Below are positions 1 through 54,565 of a stretch of DNA of 64,000 bases, piece after piece. The position numbers were made by a program, and so were the translations under genes. The stretch is from Anniella stebbinsi (taxonomy: Eukaryota; Chordata; Lepidosauria; Squamata; Anniellidae). Every line of letters begins with the position of its first letter. The stretch's first letter is position 1. The notes beneath the pieces were generated by a model that saw only the letters and a list, made by a program, of their open reading frames with translations, made no database searches and had not been told where the DNA came from. Where the stretch lies: positions 360,618,973 through 360,682,972 of the forward strand of contig JARDYH010000002.1 of the NCBI GenBank assembly GCA_029215795.1, given 5' to 3'.

Positions 1-413
1 GAACTACAGGACTAACCTGCATATAATTCAGATTATTTAATATTAATCTAGGTTGTGTGTTTTTTTGGGTGGGGGTTACAACCCCCGCCTGCCAACAAAA
101 GAAAGGAACCCAGGTGGTTTTTAATTTTGGCCTGTCAGGGCAGACACAAGCCAGAGTTCCAGTTGCAAGCCATGCCCCCAACCTATTTTTTTTTAAAATC
201 CACAAACCTTTAATGTTCTCCTTTTAAAAAGAAATCCAAGTTATATTGGATTATTGTTTCAAAATAATAATAATAACCAATGTTTTCTATTTTAAGTGTT
301 TTAATACCAGTCCTTATTATGTATTTTTAAATTATGTACTACTGGCCAATAGGCTGTAATAAAAAAATTATTTATAGAAAGATTCCTTATATCTATGTTT
401 TGTTTTGTTCCAG
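1..413 (+). other. ABCC5 intron, 3' end
   Basis: AT-rich intronic sequence ending in a T-rich tract and the CAG acceptor at 411-413. No repeat family or regulatory site is recognised. Confidence 0.8.
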
Positions 414-43749
<43,336 letters not shown>

Positions 43750-45270
43750 AATTCAGGGCAACGTCACTTTACTCAGGAGGGTAATGCTCTCTGCCTGTGG
43801 CAGGTTCCTCCACCTCCACCTCCTCCAAGCAGATTATTGCCTTTTCATGTTTTTATTTTTAGCATCGTGCGTCAAGATTGAGTTCTTCTTTTAAAAGTAC
43901 TGTAAGGAGGATCCTTTATAGTTTTTATTATGGTATTTATTCCATATTCTTCTTACCAATTTTTGCTATAAAATGCACTCTACAAAATGGCTCAGGGAGC
44001 CATGATTATGTATCAAGAGGCCTATATTGAAGCTTTATACATGTAGCTATATCTATACAGAATTCTGTACATAGCCTATATTTACAGTGGAAATGTACGC
44101 TGTTTATTTTATATTAAAATGAGCGCTGTGATAATACCAGGGCATATTCTTTTCTATCTTGTTTTTTTGGGGTACAGTTTTATGGTACTGGGAATCTGGC
44201 TTTCTCCAGACTGCATCAGACCCTGTTTGTCTCGTGCGGTCGGTTTTCTCTTGGTGCTGGATTTTCCCAGATCTCCGGATGGAAGCTTTGTAGTTGTGTC
44301 CTTCTGTGTCCTGTTATCATTGTCCTGCGCAGGTGGGGGTGGGGATGTGGGCTCTCGTGATGTGACTCCGTTTCATCATAACTGTTGAGCTCTCTAGCAC
44401 ATTGCTAAGGTGCATGGAAGTAGCAGCAGCTATTTCCCATGATTCTTTCCCCTGGTAGGGTTTAGTTTCTGTTTTGTTTTGTTCTTTCCTTTTTGGGGGG
44501 ATTTCATAAGCGAACTCTGTCATAGCAGTAGGGGACGAACCATGCATTTGCCTCAGGTACCTTAAAACCCCATTGTCACTCATTCTGGTGCAATAAAGGG
44601 GAATGTGATTACATTTTCCTATCAGAAGAGCTCAGTTTTATATTTTATAGAAAGGAAATGCAACCTCCTTCTGCTTTGCTGAGCAAACCCTCCTGCCCAG
44701 AATTTGCATCATTGTCAATCAACTGCAGCGATGGACCTTCTTCTGACTGGGACCCTGGTGCTGCCTGCGAAAGTTTTCAAAGTTGCCTCTGCTTAATTAT
44801 TGCTCTAAAGATACTCACGCTTCATCTGGAAAGCTCTGCACATTACTTTGACATTTGTAACAACCATTCACCCTACTCAGTAAGTGTGCAAACTTTTTTT
44901 CCTGCATATTTGTTACGAAAACAAATTGTGGCTGCTCCTCTGCAGTTTTTAAAAGGCTCCTGCTGATCAGGGTTTGACACTGGTGTAGGAAGTTTTATTT
45001 TCTTACTGTAAAGAGACCTACCTCAGGTTGCTGAGTCCTGTGTGGTACATTGCCATAGTTACTGTATGCCATCCCTGCTGTATGGGACCAGTAGCCCAGG
45101 TGGGCATGGCCAATCCTGTAATAGCTGTTAATTTTTAACTGGTCAACGTTGCATGTTCTTTGTGGGTTTTTTTGTCCAGTTGGACATTTTTTAGCCTTAG
45201 CATGTTTGAAAATTGTCCGTTCGAGACAAACATCCAAGGAAGTGAATAAAAACTATTTTGGGTTTTGTAA
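43750..45270 (+). other. ABCC5: ABCC5 probable 3' UTR
   Basis: About 1.5 kb after the stop without recognised repeats until 45451. An internal AATAAA at 44592-44597 could give a shorter form. The limit at 45270 is inferred from the downstream poly(A) site. Confidence 0.65.
45245..45250 (+). terminator. ABCC5: ABCC5 candidate poly(A) signal
   Basis: AATAAA followed about 20-40 bases on by a GT-rich stretch (TTGTGTGCATTGTGTTCTTT), the classic vertebrate cleavage arrangement. Confidence 0.65.
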
Positions 45271-45450
45271 ACTCTTGTGTGCATTGTGTTCTTTGGACAT
45301 GGGTGACGTCTTCCCAGCAATACATATGTGTGGTGGGTGCTACTACTGTCTGGATACTTGGTACCAGCTACATGAAGAAATTAATGTGTATCTGCCAGGG
45401 CACAATGCAGCAAAGGTTCAGGAAGCTGTATTTCCCCTGCATGGTCCCAG

Positions 45451-45660
45451 AGCCAGTGTGGCATAGTGACTGGCATGTTGGATTAAGATCTGGGAGACCC
45501 AGGCTCAGGTTCCAACTCAGCCATAAAGCTCACTAAGTGAGTCTGCACCAGTCCCTATCTCTCAGACTAAGCTACCTCACAGTGTTGTGAAAATAAGGGG
45601 GAGGAGAAGCGAACTCCAGAGCACCTTACAGGAAGAGTCGGCTACTAATACAATACATGA
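45451..45660 (+). mobile_element. Sauria SINE (tRNA-derived), copy 3, diverged
   Basis: AGCCAGTGTGGCATAGTGAC head, GGAGACCCAGGCTCAGGTTC box B region, and CTACCTCACAGTGTTGTG body; the tail is degraded. Confidence 0.78.
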
Positions 45661-45731
45661 ACATTACAACATTACGGTTTTAAAGCTGCCTATGCTGGGC
45701 CACTGTAAGAGCGAAGTTGCCCCTGTTGCTC

Positions 45732-46830
45732 TACATAAGAACATAAGAAGTGCCATGCTGGATCAGACTGAGGGTCCATCTAATCCAGCACTCTGTTCAC
45801 ACAGTGGCCAACCAGCTGTCAACCAGGGACCAACAAGGCAGGACTCGGTACAACAGGCACCCTCCCACCCATGTTCCACAGCAACTGGTGCACATAGGCT
45901 TACTGCCTCGGATCCTGGAGGTAGCACATAACCACCAGGGCTAGTAGCCATTGACAGCCTTCTCCATGAATTTACCAACCCCCTTTTAAAGCCATCCAAA
46001 TTGGTGGCCGTCACTACGTCTTGTGGTAGTGAATTCCATAATTTATGTGCTTCCCTTTTATTTATCTCCCACCAACCAGCTTCATGGGATGAGCTTGGGT
46101 TCTAGTATTTTGAGAGAGGAAGAAAACAGTCTCCCTATCCACATTCTCCATACCATGCATAATTTTGTACACCTCTGTCATGTCTCCCTTTAGCTTCCTG
46201 TTTCCAAACTAAATAATCCCAACTGTTGTAACCTTCCCTCATAGGGGAGATGTTCCATTTAATCATTTTAGTTGCCCCTTTTCTGCACTTTTTCCAGCTA
46301 TATATATATATTTAGGTGTGGTGACCAGAATTGTACACAGTATTCTAAATGCGGTCGCACCACAGATTTGTATAAAGGCAGTATGATACTGGCAGTTTTA
46401 TTCTCACTTTTCTTATAATGCCTAACATGGAGTTTGCCGTCTTTACAGCGGCTGCACACTGGATTTACATTTTCATCGAGCTGTCCACCACAACCCCAAG
46501 ATCTCTTTCTTGTTCAGTCACCTCCAACTCAGATCCCATCAGGTTATACTTGAAGTTGGGGTTTTTTGACCCAATGTGCATCACCTAACACTTGCTTACA
46601 TTGAACCACATCTGCCATTTGGATGCCCACTCTCCCAGCTTGGAGAGATCTCTTTGGAGCTCTTCACAATCCCTTTGTGTTTTAACAACTTTAAATAATT
46701 TGGTGTCATCGGCAAACTTGGCCACTTCACTGCTCACTCCTAATTCCAGATCATTTTTGAACAAGTTGAAAAGAATTGGACCCCAATACCGATCGTTGAG
46801 GGACCTCACTATTTACTTCCCTCCATCCGA
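45732..46830 (-). mobile_element. CR1 LINE, antisense, RT end plus 3' UTR
   Basis: The plus strand begins ACATAAGAACATAAGAAGTG, the reversed CR1 3' terminus. On the minus strand 46809-46585 is open and encodes GPILFNLFKNDLELGVSSEV, then KFADDTKLFKVV (catalytic FADD) and LSKLGEWASKWQMWFNVSKC, standard CR1 reverse-transcriptase wording. The rest is frameshifted. 5' truncated near 46830. Confidence 0.9.
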
Positions 46831-47525
46831 AGAATTGACCCTTTTATTCCTTCTCTCGGTTCCCTCCCTTTATTCTCCCCGCCCACCAGAATCTCCCACC
46901 TTTGGTTTCGTAGGTTACCTGAAAGGAATGAGCTGATTAACATGTTCGGCTACCTGTGTTCCCCCCTTCTTCGCCTGATTGCCATGGCCTCCTCAGGAGT
47001 AAATGGGAATGTGTTTTGCGTGCACACGCACACACACACACACACGAAAACAGACGGGGATGCTGCTTCGTTCCTTCTCCCTCCACTTCCCAGTGAGCTC
47101 AACAATTGTAAAACATACACACACACACACACACACACACAACTCAGCTCAGGAACCCAGCAAGAAGTGAGGGGAAGTTATGTCTGCTGATGGCTAATTA
47201 TGCGCACATGCACACATCCTTCCTACCCCCTTTCCTTCTCATAAAACCACCTCCATCTGGCCCCTTGTCTCCATGTTAAAAATATTTCATCAGGGTACTT
47301 CAAAGAAACTTTATTTTTGGTTCACGTTGGGTCACCTCTTCTTGGAGCTTCCATCCAGAGAGACGGAGTACAAGGAGGAAGGTGCCAGGAGGAGAGAGGA
47401 AATGAATCTAAACCAAAAAGTGGGAGGTTTTCCCAGCGAAGGGGCAGTTCTATGCATGAGATCACGACCTCAGTCCAACCCCCTGATCGTCAATTTGCCT
47501 CCTCAGAAAGTTGTTTACATGGACA
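46831..47525 (+). repeat. Intergenic segment with two CA microsatellites
   Basis: CA/AC runs at about 47025-47045 and 47117-47142; the remainder is not recognised. Confidence 0.6.
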
Positions 47526-47698
47526 TAAGGTGCTCTTACTCCCGCCGTAAATTAAAACTCGCTAATTAACGCGCATTCGAAAATGCGAATAATCGGAGAG
47601 AAAACGCGCCTGGGCCCCTGATTTACGCTCCACTCTTGTAGAGGTAAATTTCTTAATGCGCCTTGAAAGAGCTTTAAATCGCTCTTGTAGAGGCACCC
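47526..47698. mobile_element. MITE of the CCTCTACAAGAG family, copy 2, partial
   Basis: Its reverse complement (GTGCCTCTACAAGAGCGATT, AAAGCTCTTTCAAGGCGC, CTCTCCGATTATTCGCATT) follows the left half of the copy at 42197. The far end is missing. Confidence 0.72.
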
Positions 47699-47921
47699 TC
47701 GGTCGTTCTTGTTGCTCCGGCCCAGTAGCATTCCTGCCAGCTCCCTGACTCCTCTCGGACCATACCTGAACCTAGAAAGATTTTGGCCAGTCTTCTGCAC
47801 ATCTCTAAATCTAGTGTCATTTACCTTGGCTCCTGATGAGTAATTTTGGCATACTGACCTTGAACTGTTTAATGACCATTCTCATTGCTGCTGATTTTGC
47901 AACTCCTGTGATTTGCGACAG

Positions 47922-48044
47922 GTGCAATCCTATATGTGTTTAGACAGGGGAAAAAAAGCCTACGACTATCAGCATTCCCCTGCTGGCTGGAGAAAGCTGG
48001 GAATTGTAGGACATTTTTCTGTCTAAACATGCATAGAATTGCAC
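47922..48044. mobile_element. Short MITE with GTGCAATCCTATA ends
   Basis: Left GTGCAATCCTATATGTGTTT and right AACATGCATAGAATTGCAC form an inverted repeat with TAGACAG/CTGTCTA continuing inward; 123 bp in all. Confidence 0.72.
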
Positions 48045-48847
48045 TTTATCAAGTGTATGTCTGCCCACATGAGCCAGATGCACATTTTACACCTGGCTCC
48101 AGTTGATGGAACTCAAGTTTCAAATGAAGTAGGTCCTGCAAGCCAATCTCTGCTTTAGAGAACCAACTGGTTTTGACCATAATTTAATCCCTGCTCAAAG
48201 AACTTTCTCAAATATACCAGATTTTATTACATATTTAAAAGGATATCCTGCCATACACTGGCTTCTCTTCATGTGTATCCTGGCATATAGGTGACCAATT
48301 TACACCTTGACTGTGGAGGAGTGATACTACCTGTGGACAGTGGGGAATAAGTACACTCCGGCTTCCACAATATGGAGTAATCGCTCTAATATGATGGCCC
48401 AGTGGGCTATGAAAATAGTAAAATTACTGTTTAGAATTGTGTTGGAAGTGTGGAAGGGAAAGGGACAACTTTTTCCATTGTTGGTAGCTAGAAAATATTG
48501 GGAATCTATCTTAAGAGTTTCTTTAAATGACTGATTTATAGCACTCATTACTGGTTACTAGAGGACACTGTCCCATTGAAATGTACAGGCCACATGGTTG
48601 CTGCTCTCTTCTCTGTGTAATTGTACTCTTTTCAAATCTGGAAGAGAACCAGGAAGAGAGCAACGGTAGGGAAATGCAATTTCCCCCCTGTCTGAAGAGA
48701 CCCTTTAAAAAAGCCATCAACAATAACCTGGTTGAAAGACTGGCCTCTACTCTCAATTTTTATCTAAAAATATTTTTTATATTTTCCTCCTGGGAGCTGG
48801 GATTTCTTCAAAACAAAGTGGGAGCCTCTAGCTGCCGCCATCTTAAT

Positions 48848-49128
48848 TTCTTATGAATGCCCTTGGGCAGGTTTCTCTTCTGCCGCTCCTGGACTGTGGA
48901 ATGGCATGCCGGAGGAGATTCAACAAATTAGCAATCTCCTTGAATTTAAAAGAGCTGTGAAGACTGCTCTCTTCTGGCAGGCCTACCCAGTTGAATTTTA
49001 AGATGTTTTTAATAATGTATTAGTTTTTATTTGCCTTTAATGATTTATCTATTTTATGGCCTTGTATTTATATTTATTGTTGTTCCCCTCCTCGATCCAA
49101 AGGGAGAGGCAGTTTAGAAATAAATATA

Positions 49129-49172
<44 letters not shown>
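48848..49172 (+). mobile_element. L2-type LINE 3' end with (ATT)n tail
   Basis: TCTGCCGCTCCTGGACTGTG then GAATGGCATGCC is the ORF2 end (LWNGMP). An AT-rich UTR is followed by TTGTTCCCCTCCTCGATCC and a 14-unit ATT run. Confidence 0.85.
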
Positions 49173-49173
<1 letters not shown>

Positions 49174-49463
49174 CCAAACCCATTCATGACAGCCAAGACA
49201 GTTTCTCAAATTCCCAAATGTGCCCACAGACCCAAAGGCCTATTTACCCCTGAACTATGATCATAGCAACTAGGAAATTGAACGCTAAGGGCTGAAAGAG
49301 TACACAAATTCCAAAACTTAGAAAACGATATTAAATTATAGGATCTAGCAGTAATAAGCGAACTTATCTGGATGGTATGGGGGCAATAGGGAGTCTGTGC
49401 TACTAACCCTTTTTTTTTTTTTAGTGTGAGTGGTATTGCCACATGTCCTCATTCACATTCCTA

Positions 49464-49535
49464 TCATAGAATCGTAGAGTTGGAAGGGGTCTATAAAGGC
49501 CATTGAGTCCAACCCCCTGCTCAATGGAGGAAATA
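49464..49535 (-). mobile_element. CR1 3' terminal fragment, antisense
   Basis: ATCATAGAATCGTAGAGTTG then GAAGGGGTCTATAAAGGCCA and GAGTCCAACCCCCTGCTCAA is the reverse complement of a CR1 3' end, ending in the ATTCTATGAT repeat. Confidence 0.82.
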
Positions 49536-50235
49536 ACCTCACGTGTACACATGTACTGATGAATGTGGGACTAAAGGGTCCTTTATCGGAAATGTAATGT
49601 GCATCCAGCAGACTTAAGCACTGTGCTTCAATGAAGTAGGGAAATGGCTACTTTTAAAATGGAGAAAGATAGCTCTGATAACCAAGTCCAAATTACAGGC
49701 TCTTTTCAATATGCACAGACATGTACGCACATGTAGTTCAAACAAACAAATACACACACACTGGTTGGTATACCAATGGTGGATTTGGGGCACCACAAAA
49801 GTAGGGCATATTGTTATTGTTTGTTTGTTTTTTGCTATTTATTATTACTGTAAATAGTACCATCAGTTCTAATAATCCTACAATAGAGATAAAGGCAGGG
49901 TTTGGGGGAATGAGCATTTGCCGAACAAGGAGCGGGGAAGAAGGCTCCATGGATGTGGCAAAACAGGCAACTGGGGACAGTGATAGGGCCAGGGAAACCC
50001 CAAGGGCTGGTGAAAACGGTGGGGTGCAGGGGCAAAAGGGATAGATTTAGAGGAGAAAAGAAACGGAGGATGAGTGGTTATAGTGGCCTGGCTTCAAAGT
50101 AAGGGGAACGGAAAGCCCTTCCTGGTTGGTCACAAATCGTTGGAAAAACACACAGGCTTCCCAGCTTATGGGTTACGAATTCAAAATGGGGTAGTCAACC
50201 CTGCCTTGTTGACAATGGGGATGCAGCACGTTTGT

Positions 50236-50395
50236 CCACAGACACCCAGAGCCTATCTGCACTACTGCTTTAAAACGGTTTAAAACGGTTTATAACAGTA
50301 GTGACAACTGTTGGGGCCTAGGACATCCTTCATTTACAGTTTTCAAACGTTTTCAAAGTGTCATATCCTGCTTGTGTAGATAAGGCTCCCAAAAA
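50236..50395. mobile_element. MITE upstream of RNPEPL1, copy 1
   Basis: The left end GCCTATCTGCACTACTGCTT is mirrored by AGCCTTATCTACACAAGCAG (reverse complement of the right end). The interior GTAGTGACAACTGTTGGGGC is shared with 27720 and 50462. Confidence 0.68.
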
Positions 50396-50461
50396 TCAGG
50401 CTTTGAGGTGGGTGATAAGCGTTAATAAGGCTTTATTAGACACCCCAAACCGGGCTTCTTC

Positions 50462-50598
50462 TGAGACGGATCTACACTGCTGCTTTAAAGCGCTTTATGA
50501 CAGTAGTGAGAACTGTATACGGAGTGCGTCCTGGGACCCAACAGTTGTCACTACTGTTATAAAGCGCTTTAAAACAGCAGTGTAGATCCTGCCCAGCT
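50462..50598. mobile_element. MITE upstream of RNPEPL1, copy 2
   Basis: A 137-bp palindromic element: GGATCTACACTGCTGCTTTA and, at the other end, AAAACAGCAGTGTAGATCC, with AAGCGCTTTA in both arms. Confidence 0.85.
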
Positions 50599-50907
50599 GG
50601 ACTACGCCAAAGGAAATAACAAACACGAAGAGAGAACCCAGACTGGCCAAAAGAAGCGAAAGGGAGCCGCGTACCACGCGCACGAGCGGGCTGCCCGGCG
50701 CCTAATCCGGTCCCACTCCGGATCCGTCCCCCCCCACCCCCCCACCCCCCACAAATATGTCAAACTCCGCTTCTGCCAAGCCGGGCGCCGCAGCGCCCCC
50801 TGGCGGCCGCCACCGGCCGCTTTCTCGCTCTGGGCCGCCGCCTGCTTCTCTCTGGCGCCACCCAGCGGCCCACGGGCACCCGGGCGCCGCGCCGCACGGC
50901 AGCCGAG

Positions 50908-50943
<36 letters not shown>

Positions 50944-51194
50944 CCCCGGCGTTGGGGCTGGGCAGGGCCGAGCCTCTTCCTGGCGCTGCTGAGTGGCCCC
51001 GCGCCAGCCGCCTCCGTGAATCATCCGCCGCGCCGGGGCCTCCTTCGCCCGCCCATGGATTTCACATAGCCTCTGCCCGCCCAGCCCCCCCTCCTCCTCC
51101 TCCTCCTCCTCCTCCTCCGCGCGCTCCTCGGCCTCTCCTTCCTCCCTCCCCCGCGCCCCGCTCGGCGGCGGCGGCGGCGGCGGCGGCGGCCTCC

Positions 51195-51512
51195 ATGGCG
51201 GGCCCCGAGATCCCCCCGGACGTGGCTTCGGCCTCCAGCTCGTCGCTCTTCCGCCTCCGCCACCTCCGCCTGGGGCTGGACCTGCGGCCTGAGGCCCGGG
51301 CCTTGGCCGGCTGCTTGGTGCTGGAGCTCTGCGCCCGGCAGGTGGTGGTGGCCGGCGGCGGCGGCGGCGCGGAGGGTCCCCCGCAGCCCCACAACCGCCG
51401 CCGCGCCCTGGTGCTCGACACGCACCCGGCTTTGCGCGTCGCCTCGGTCGACTTCCGACCGTCCCCGGCCGGGGAGAAGCGCTGCGGCTTCGTCTTCTCC
51501 TCAGCAGCCCCT

Positions 51513-51548
<36 letters not shown>

Positions 51549-52430
51549 TCTTCCTCCTTCTCCTCAGGGGGAAGCGGCAGGACGAGCCCTCAGGGTCGCG
51601 GAGGAGGCGGCGGCGACGACGGGGAGGATGGCGCCCGAGGGTGCCCGGCTCCGGACCCCGTCTCGGCCCTCGCCTCTTCTTCTTCTTCTTCTTCTTCTTC
51701 TTCTTCTTCTTCTTCTTCTTCTTCTTCTTCTTCTTCCCCGTCCCTGACAGGGCCGGAGAAAACCGAGCCGCCCCCCGCTCGGCCCTGGCCGGCGCCCCCG
51801 CCCCACTGCCCTTCGCCCCTCTGCCCCCCATCCCTGACAGGCTGCCCTTCGCCCACGCCCCTCTCGGACCCCCACCCTCACTGCCCCCTCAGCACCCCCA
51901 GCGCGCTTTCGGCCCTAGGCTCGGGCTCCCTGGCGCCCCCAGGGCCCGAGCTGCCCACCCACTGCCCCCTCAGCGCCCTGGCAGGCCTCCACGGCCACTG
52001 CCCCACTGCCACCCCTGCTGCCCACGCTCGCCGCCACGGCGGCTGCTCGTCCGCCATGCTGGTGGCCGCTGAGGGCGCTTTGGCCCGCTTGCCGGGCTCT
52101 GGTTCTCAGGACGGTGACCCCTTGCTGGACCCCAAGAGCGCCCCAATGTGTGCGGCCAACCCCCACTCCCCCCTTGCTGCCCCGGCTAGCCCTGTTAACC
52201 ACTCGGCCTATTCCTTCTCCGAGCTTCCTCCTGCACCCGAGGTGCCCCCTCCGCCCATGCCCACCTTCCCTGAGCGTGCGCCGCCCTCCGCCTCCCCTTG
52301 CCCACTTTTCTTCAGAGTGGACCCCTTCACAGATTACGGCTCGGCCCTCACCATCTCCTTGCCTTCTTCCCTGGAACCTCACCAGCCTTTCCAGGTCATC
52401 ATCCGCTATACCACAGTCGATGCGCCAGCC
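51195..52430 (+). CDS. RNPEPL1: RNPEPL1 (aminopeptidase B-like 1) first coding exon
   Basis: First exon of an M1-family aminopeptidase B-like protein; the zinc site is in later exons outside the window. The ATG at 51195 (CTCC before, G after) begins MAGPEIPPDVASASSSSLFR, then LRHLRLGLDLRPEARALAG and CLVLELC, matching the RNPEPL1 N-terminus. The end, FFRVDPFTDYGSALTISLPS through HQPFQVIIRYTTVDAPA, also matches and stops at the donor GTAAGT (52431), where human RNPEPL1 continues in exon 2. Between these blocks lie about 275 residues of low complexity: poly-Ala (about 51512-51547), about 21 Ser from a TCT/CTT run (51674-51736), and Pro-rich text with repeated HCP. Exon 1 thus has 412 codons against about 175 in the human protein as I recall it. 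The frame is open also upstream to 50757, but those residues do not match the family. Confidence 0.9.
51674..51736 (+). repeat. TTC/TCT trinucleotide run coding poly-Ser in RNPEPL1
   Basis: About 21 uninterrupted units in the coding strand. On the minus strand it is GAA/AAG and creates poly-Lys or poly-Glu shadow frames. Confidence 0.9.
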
Positions 52431-52989
52431 GTAAGTATCCCTTTGGTGGCTCTTTTCCGTTGTAACCCCAAAGCTTGCATGGCGAGTGGTGGGGGATGTT
52501 CGGAGAGTGATTTGGGGTACTTTGCCAGGAAGTGAAGGCCCTGCAGGCTGCTGGAGCTGATTGTGCAATAGTAAGAATATCGATAAAGGAAGCACACCTA
52601 GAATGGCTTGGTTCACTCGTAACGGTAACCCAGATTTTTTTTTTTAATACTGTGGGTTATTGTGAGCAAGCCAGTATGGTAGTTGACATGCTCAATCACT
52701 CCTGCTTGGCTCCTTATGCCAAGTGGCTAATCAGGCCATCCTTGATTTGGTTAGCGTGACATCCGAACCAGGAACTCTGGCTTGTCTCTCTACTGACAAA
52801 ACAGAGTTGTAGCCCACAGTTTGTTCTTGTTCTTGCTACAGTTCTGGCTGGTTGATTCGGACATAACACCAGCCAAGCCAGGGAAGGAGTGGCTTTGGCT
52901 GGTTTAAACACTGCAATTAGTAGGAGGAGTCAAATGGGAATAATTGATCTATATGAAGTAGCAGACTGGCTTACAGTATCCCAGGGTTT

Positions 52990-53092
52990 AAAAGCACCAT
53001 GGGTTACCATTGCATGTTTTAATTGTGAACTGCCCAGAGAACCTCGGGTATTGAGCGGTATAAAAATGCAATAAAATAAATAAACAAACTCA
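52990..53092 (+). mobile_element. L2-type LINE 3' tail fragment
   Basis: AATTGTGAACTGCCCAGAGA then GAGCGGTATAAAAATGCAAT and an AAATA-rich end. Confidence 0.7.
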
Positions 53093-53918
53093 GCCAATAT
53101 ATACTACAGATGAGTAAAGGTAGCACCAAGCCTAAGAGGATGCCAGCATGGTTAATGAGCAGAGTCAGGGAAGGGATAAAAGACAAGAAAACTTCCTTCA
53201 GAAAATGGAAGTCTTGCTAAATGAGGGGAATGGAAAAGGACACAAGCTCTGGCAAAATAAATGCGAGCTGATGATGATAGGGGATGTGACAACAAGATTC
53301 AAGGAGCACATTGCTCAAAACATTCAGGCAACAATACATTCTTGAAATACAGTAGAAGCGTGAAACAAGCCAGGGTAGTGATTAGGCCACTAGACGGGGA
53401 AGTTAAAGATGCACTGAAGAAGAGTATGGAGATTTGAGACAAGGTGAATAAATTCTTTCCATTTGCCTTCACTGAAGAAAAAGTACAGCAGATGCCTATG
53501 CTTGAAAATACTTTTTCAGGGAAGGGATCTTAGGGACTGCAGGAAATAGCGGTGACAAGAGGTGAAGTTTTAGGATTTGTTCAGAACAAAGAACTGGATC
53601 TGGTTCGCATCCATTTGACATTTCTTAAAGAAATACAAAATTACTGATCCTCTAACAAAAATATGTAACTTGCCCCTAAAATTGGCTACCATACCAAAGG
53701 ACTAGAAAGCAGCCATTAAAAAGGGATTAAAAAAAAGTTCTATACAGTTGCAGGGCAGTTGGTTTAACATCTGTTTCCGGTAACAGATGTTAAACCAAGA
53801 ACGAATCTTAGTGAAAAAGAATCAGGATGACTCCTGCAGGTAAAGCCTATTTCATTAAGCTTTTAGAGTTCTTTGAGAGTGCCAGCAAGTATATGGATAG
53901 GGGTGATCCGATAGACGC

Positions 53919-54146
53919 TGGCTCAATTCGGACAACACGATAGTCAATGGTGGGGTAATAATCAACTTTACAGTTGTTCAACTAGGGGGTACTCCCCATA
54001 CAACATGGTAATAAATAATCAACTGTGGTGTGGATTAGGATCAGCGCTGAGTTGACTATGGCAGCATTAGGATGACACAATAGTCAAAACAACTGACGAT
54101 TGTTTCCCCCACACCAGTTGTTTATTGTGTCGTCCGAATTGAGCCA
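53919..54146. mobile_element. MITE of the TCGGACGACAC family, copy 3
   Basis: TGGCTCAATTCGGACAACAC at the left, GTGTCGTCCGAATTGAGCCA at the right: 228 bp. Inserted in CR1 RT sequence between GATCCGATAGACGC and TAGTGTGCTTGG; the flanks suggest a worn duplication of about 8 bp. Confidence 0.85.
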
Positions 54147-54565
54147 TAGTGTGCTTGGACTTTCAAAAATCTTTTGACAAAAACTCCTGCATAAACTTAT
54201 CTGTCGTGGGATAAGAGGACCAGTCCTTTTATGGATCAGAAACGGATTAAAGAAAAGGAAGCAGATAACAGAAATAAATGTACAGTTATTACAGTAGAGA
54301 AATGTAAAGAATTGGGTAGCCAAGGTTTGTTCTTCTTTAACTTGTTCGTAAATTATCTGTAGTTAGGGACTGAGCAGTGAGTCATTTAAGTTTCTGGATA
54401 ACACCATCTATTCCAGATGATGAAAAGCAAAATGGATTATGAAGAGCTCTGAATGCATCTCTACAAGCCAGGTGACTAGAGAAAAACAGTAATAAATGTA
54501 GGTCAGTGTAAGCAAGTATACATTCAGGCAGAATATCCTAACCTCACATATACACTGATAAGGTC

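Larger units (their letters stand above)
50650..52450 (+). promoter_or_regulatory. RNPEPL1: CpG island with RNPEPL1 promoter
   Basis: An abrupt rise in C+G and CpG from about 50650 to 52450 in an otherwise AT-rich region, covering the expected start of RNPEPL1. No TATA box is seen close to the start codon; GC-box-like CCCCGCCC words are frequent. The transcription start cannot be fixed. The 5' flank contains nine CAGG units (50908-50944), CTC repeats (51090-51118) and nine CGG units (51163-51190) just before the ATG. Confidence 0.75.

Noticed and set aside
45270..50600. Looked for PARL, the mammalian neighbour of ABCC5
   Set aside because: No rhomboid-like exon wording (GASG or similar) was found on either strand; the interval is repeats.
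50602..51831. A 409-codon minus-strand frame with poly-Lys, Arg-rich text
   Set aside because: It is the complement of the RNPEPL1 exon and its GC-rich repeats (TTC run read as GAA/AAG). No domain, and the plus strand has clear family homology.
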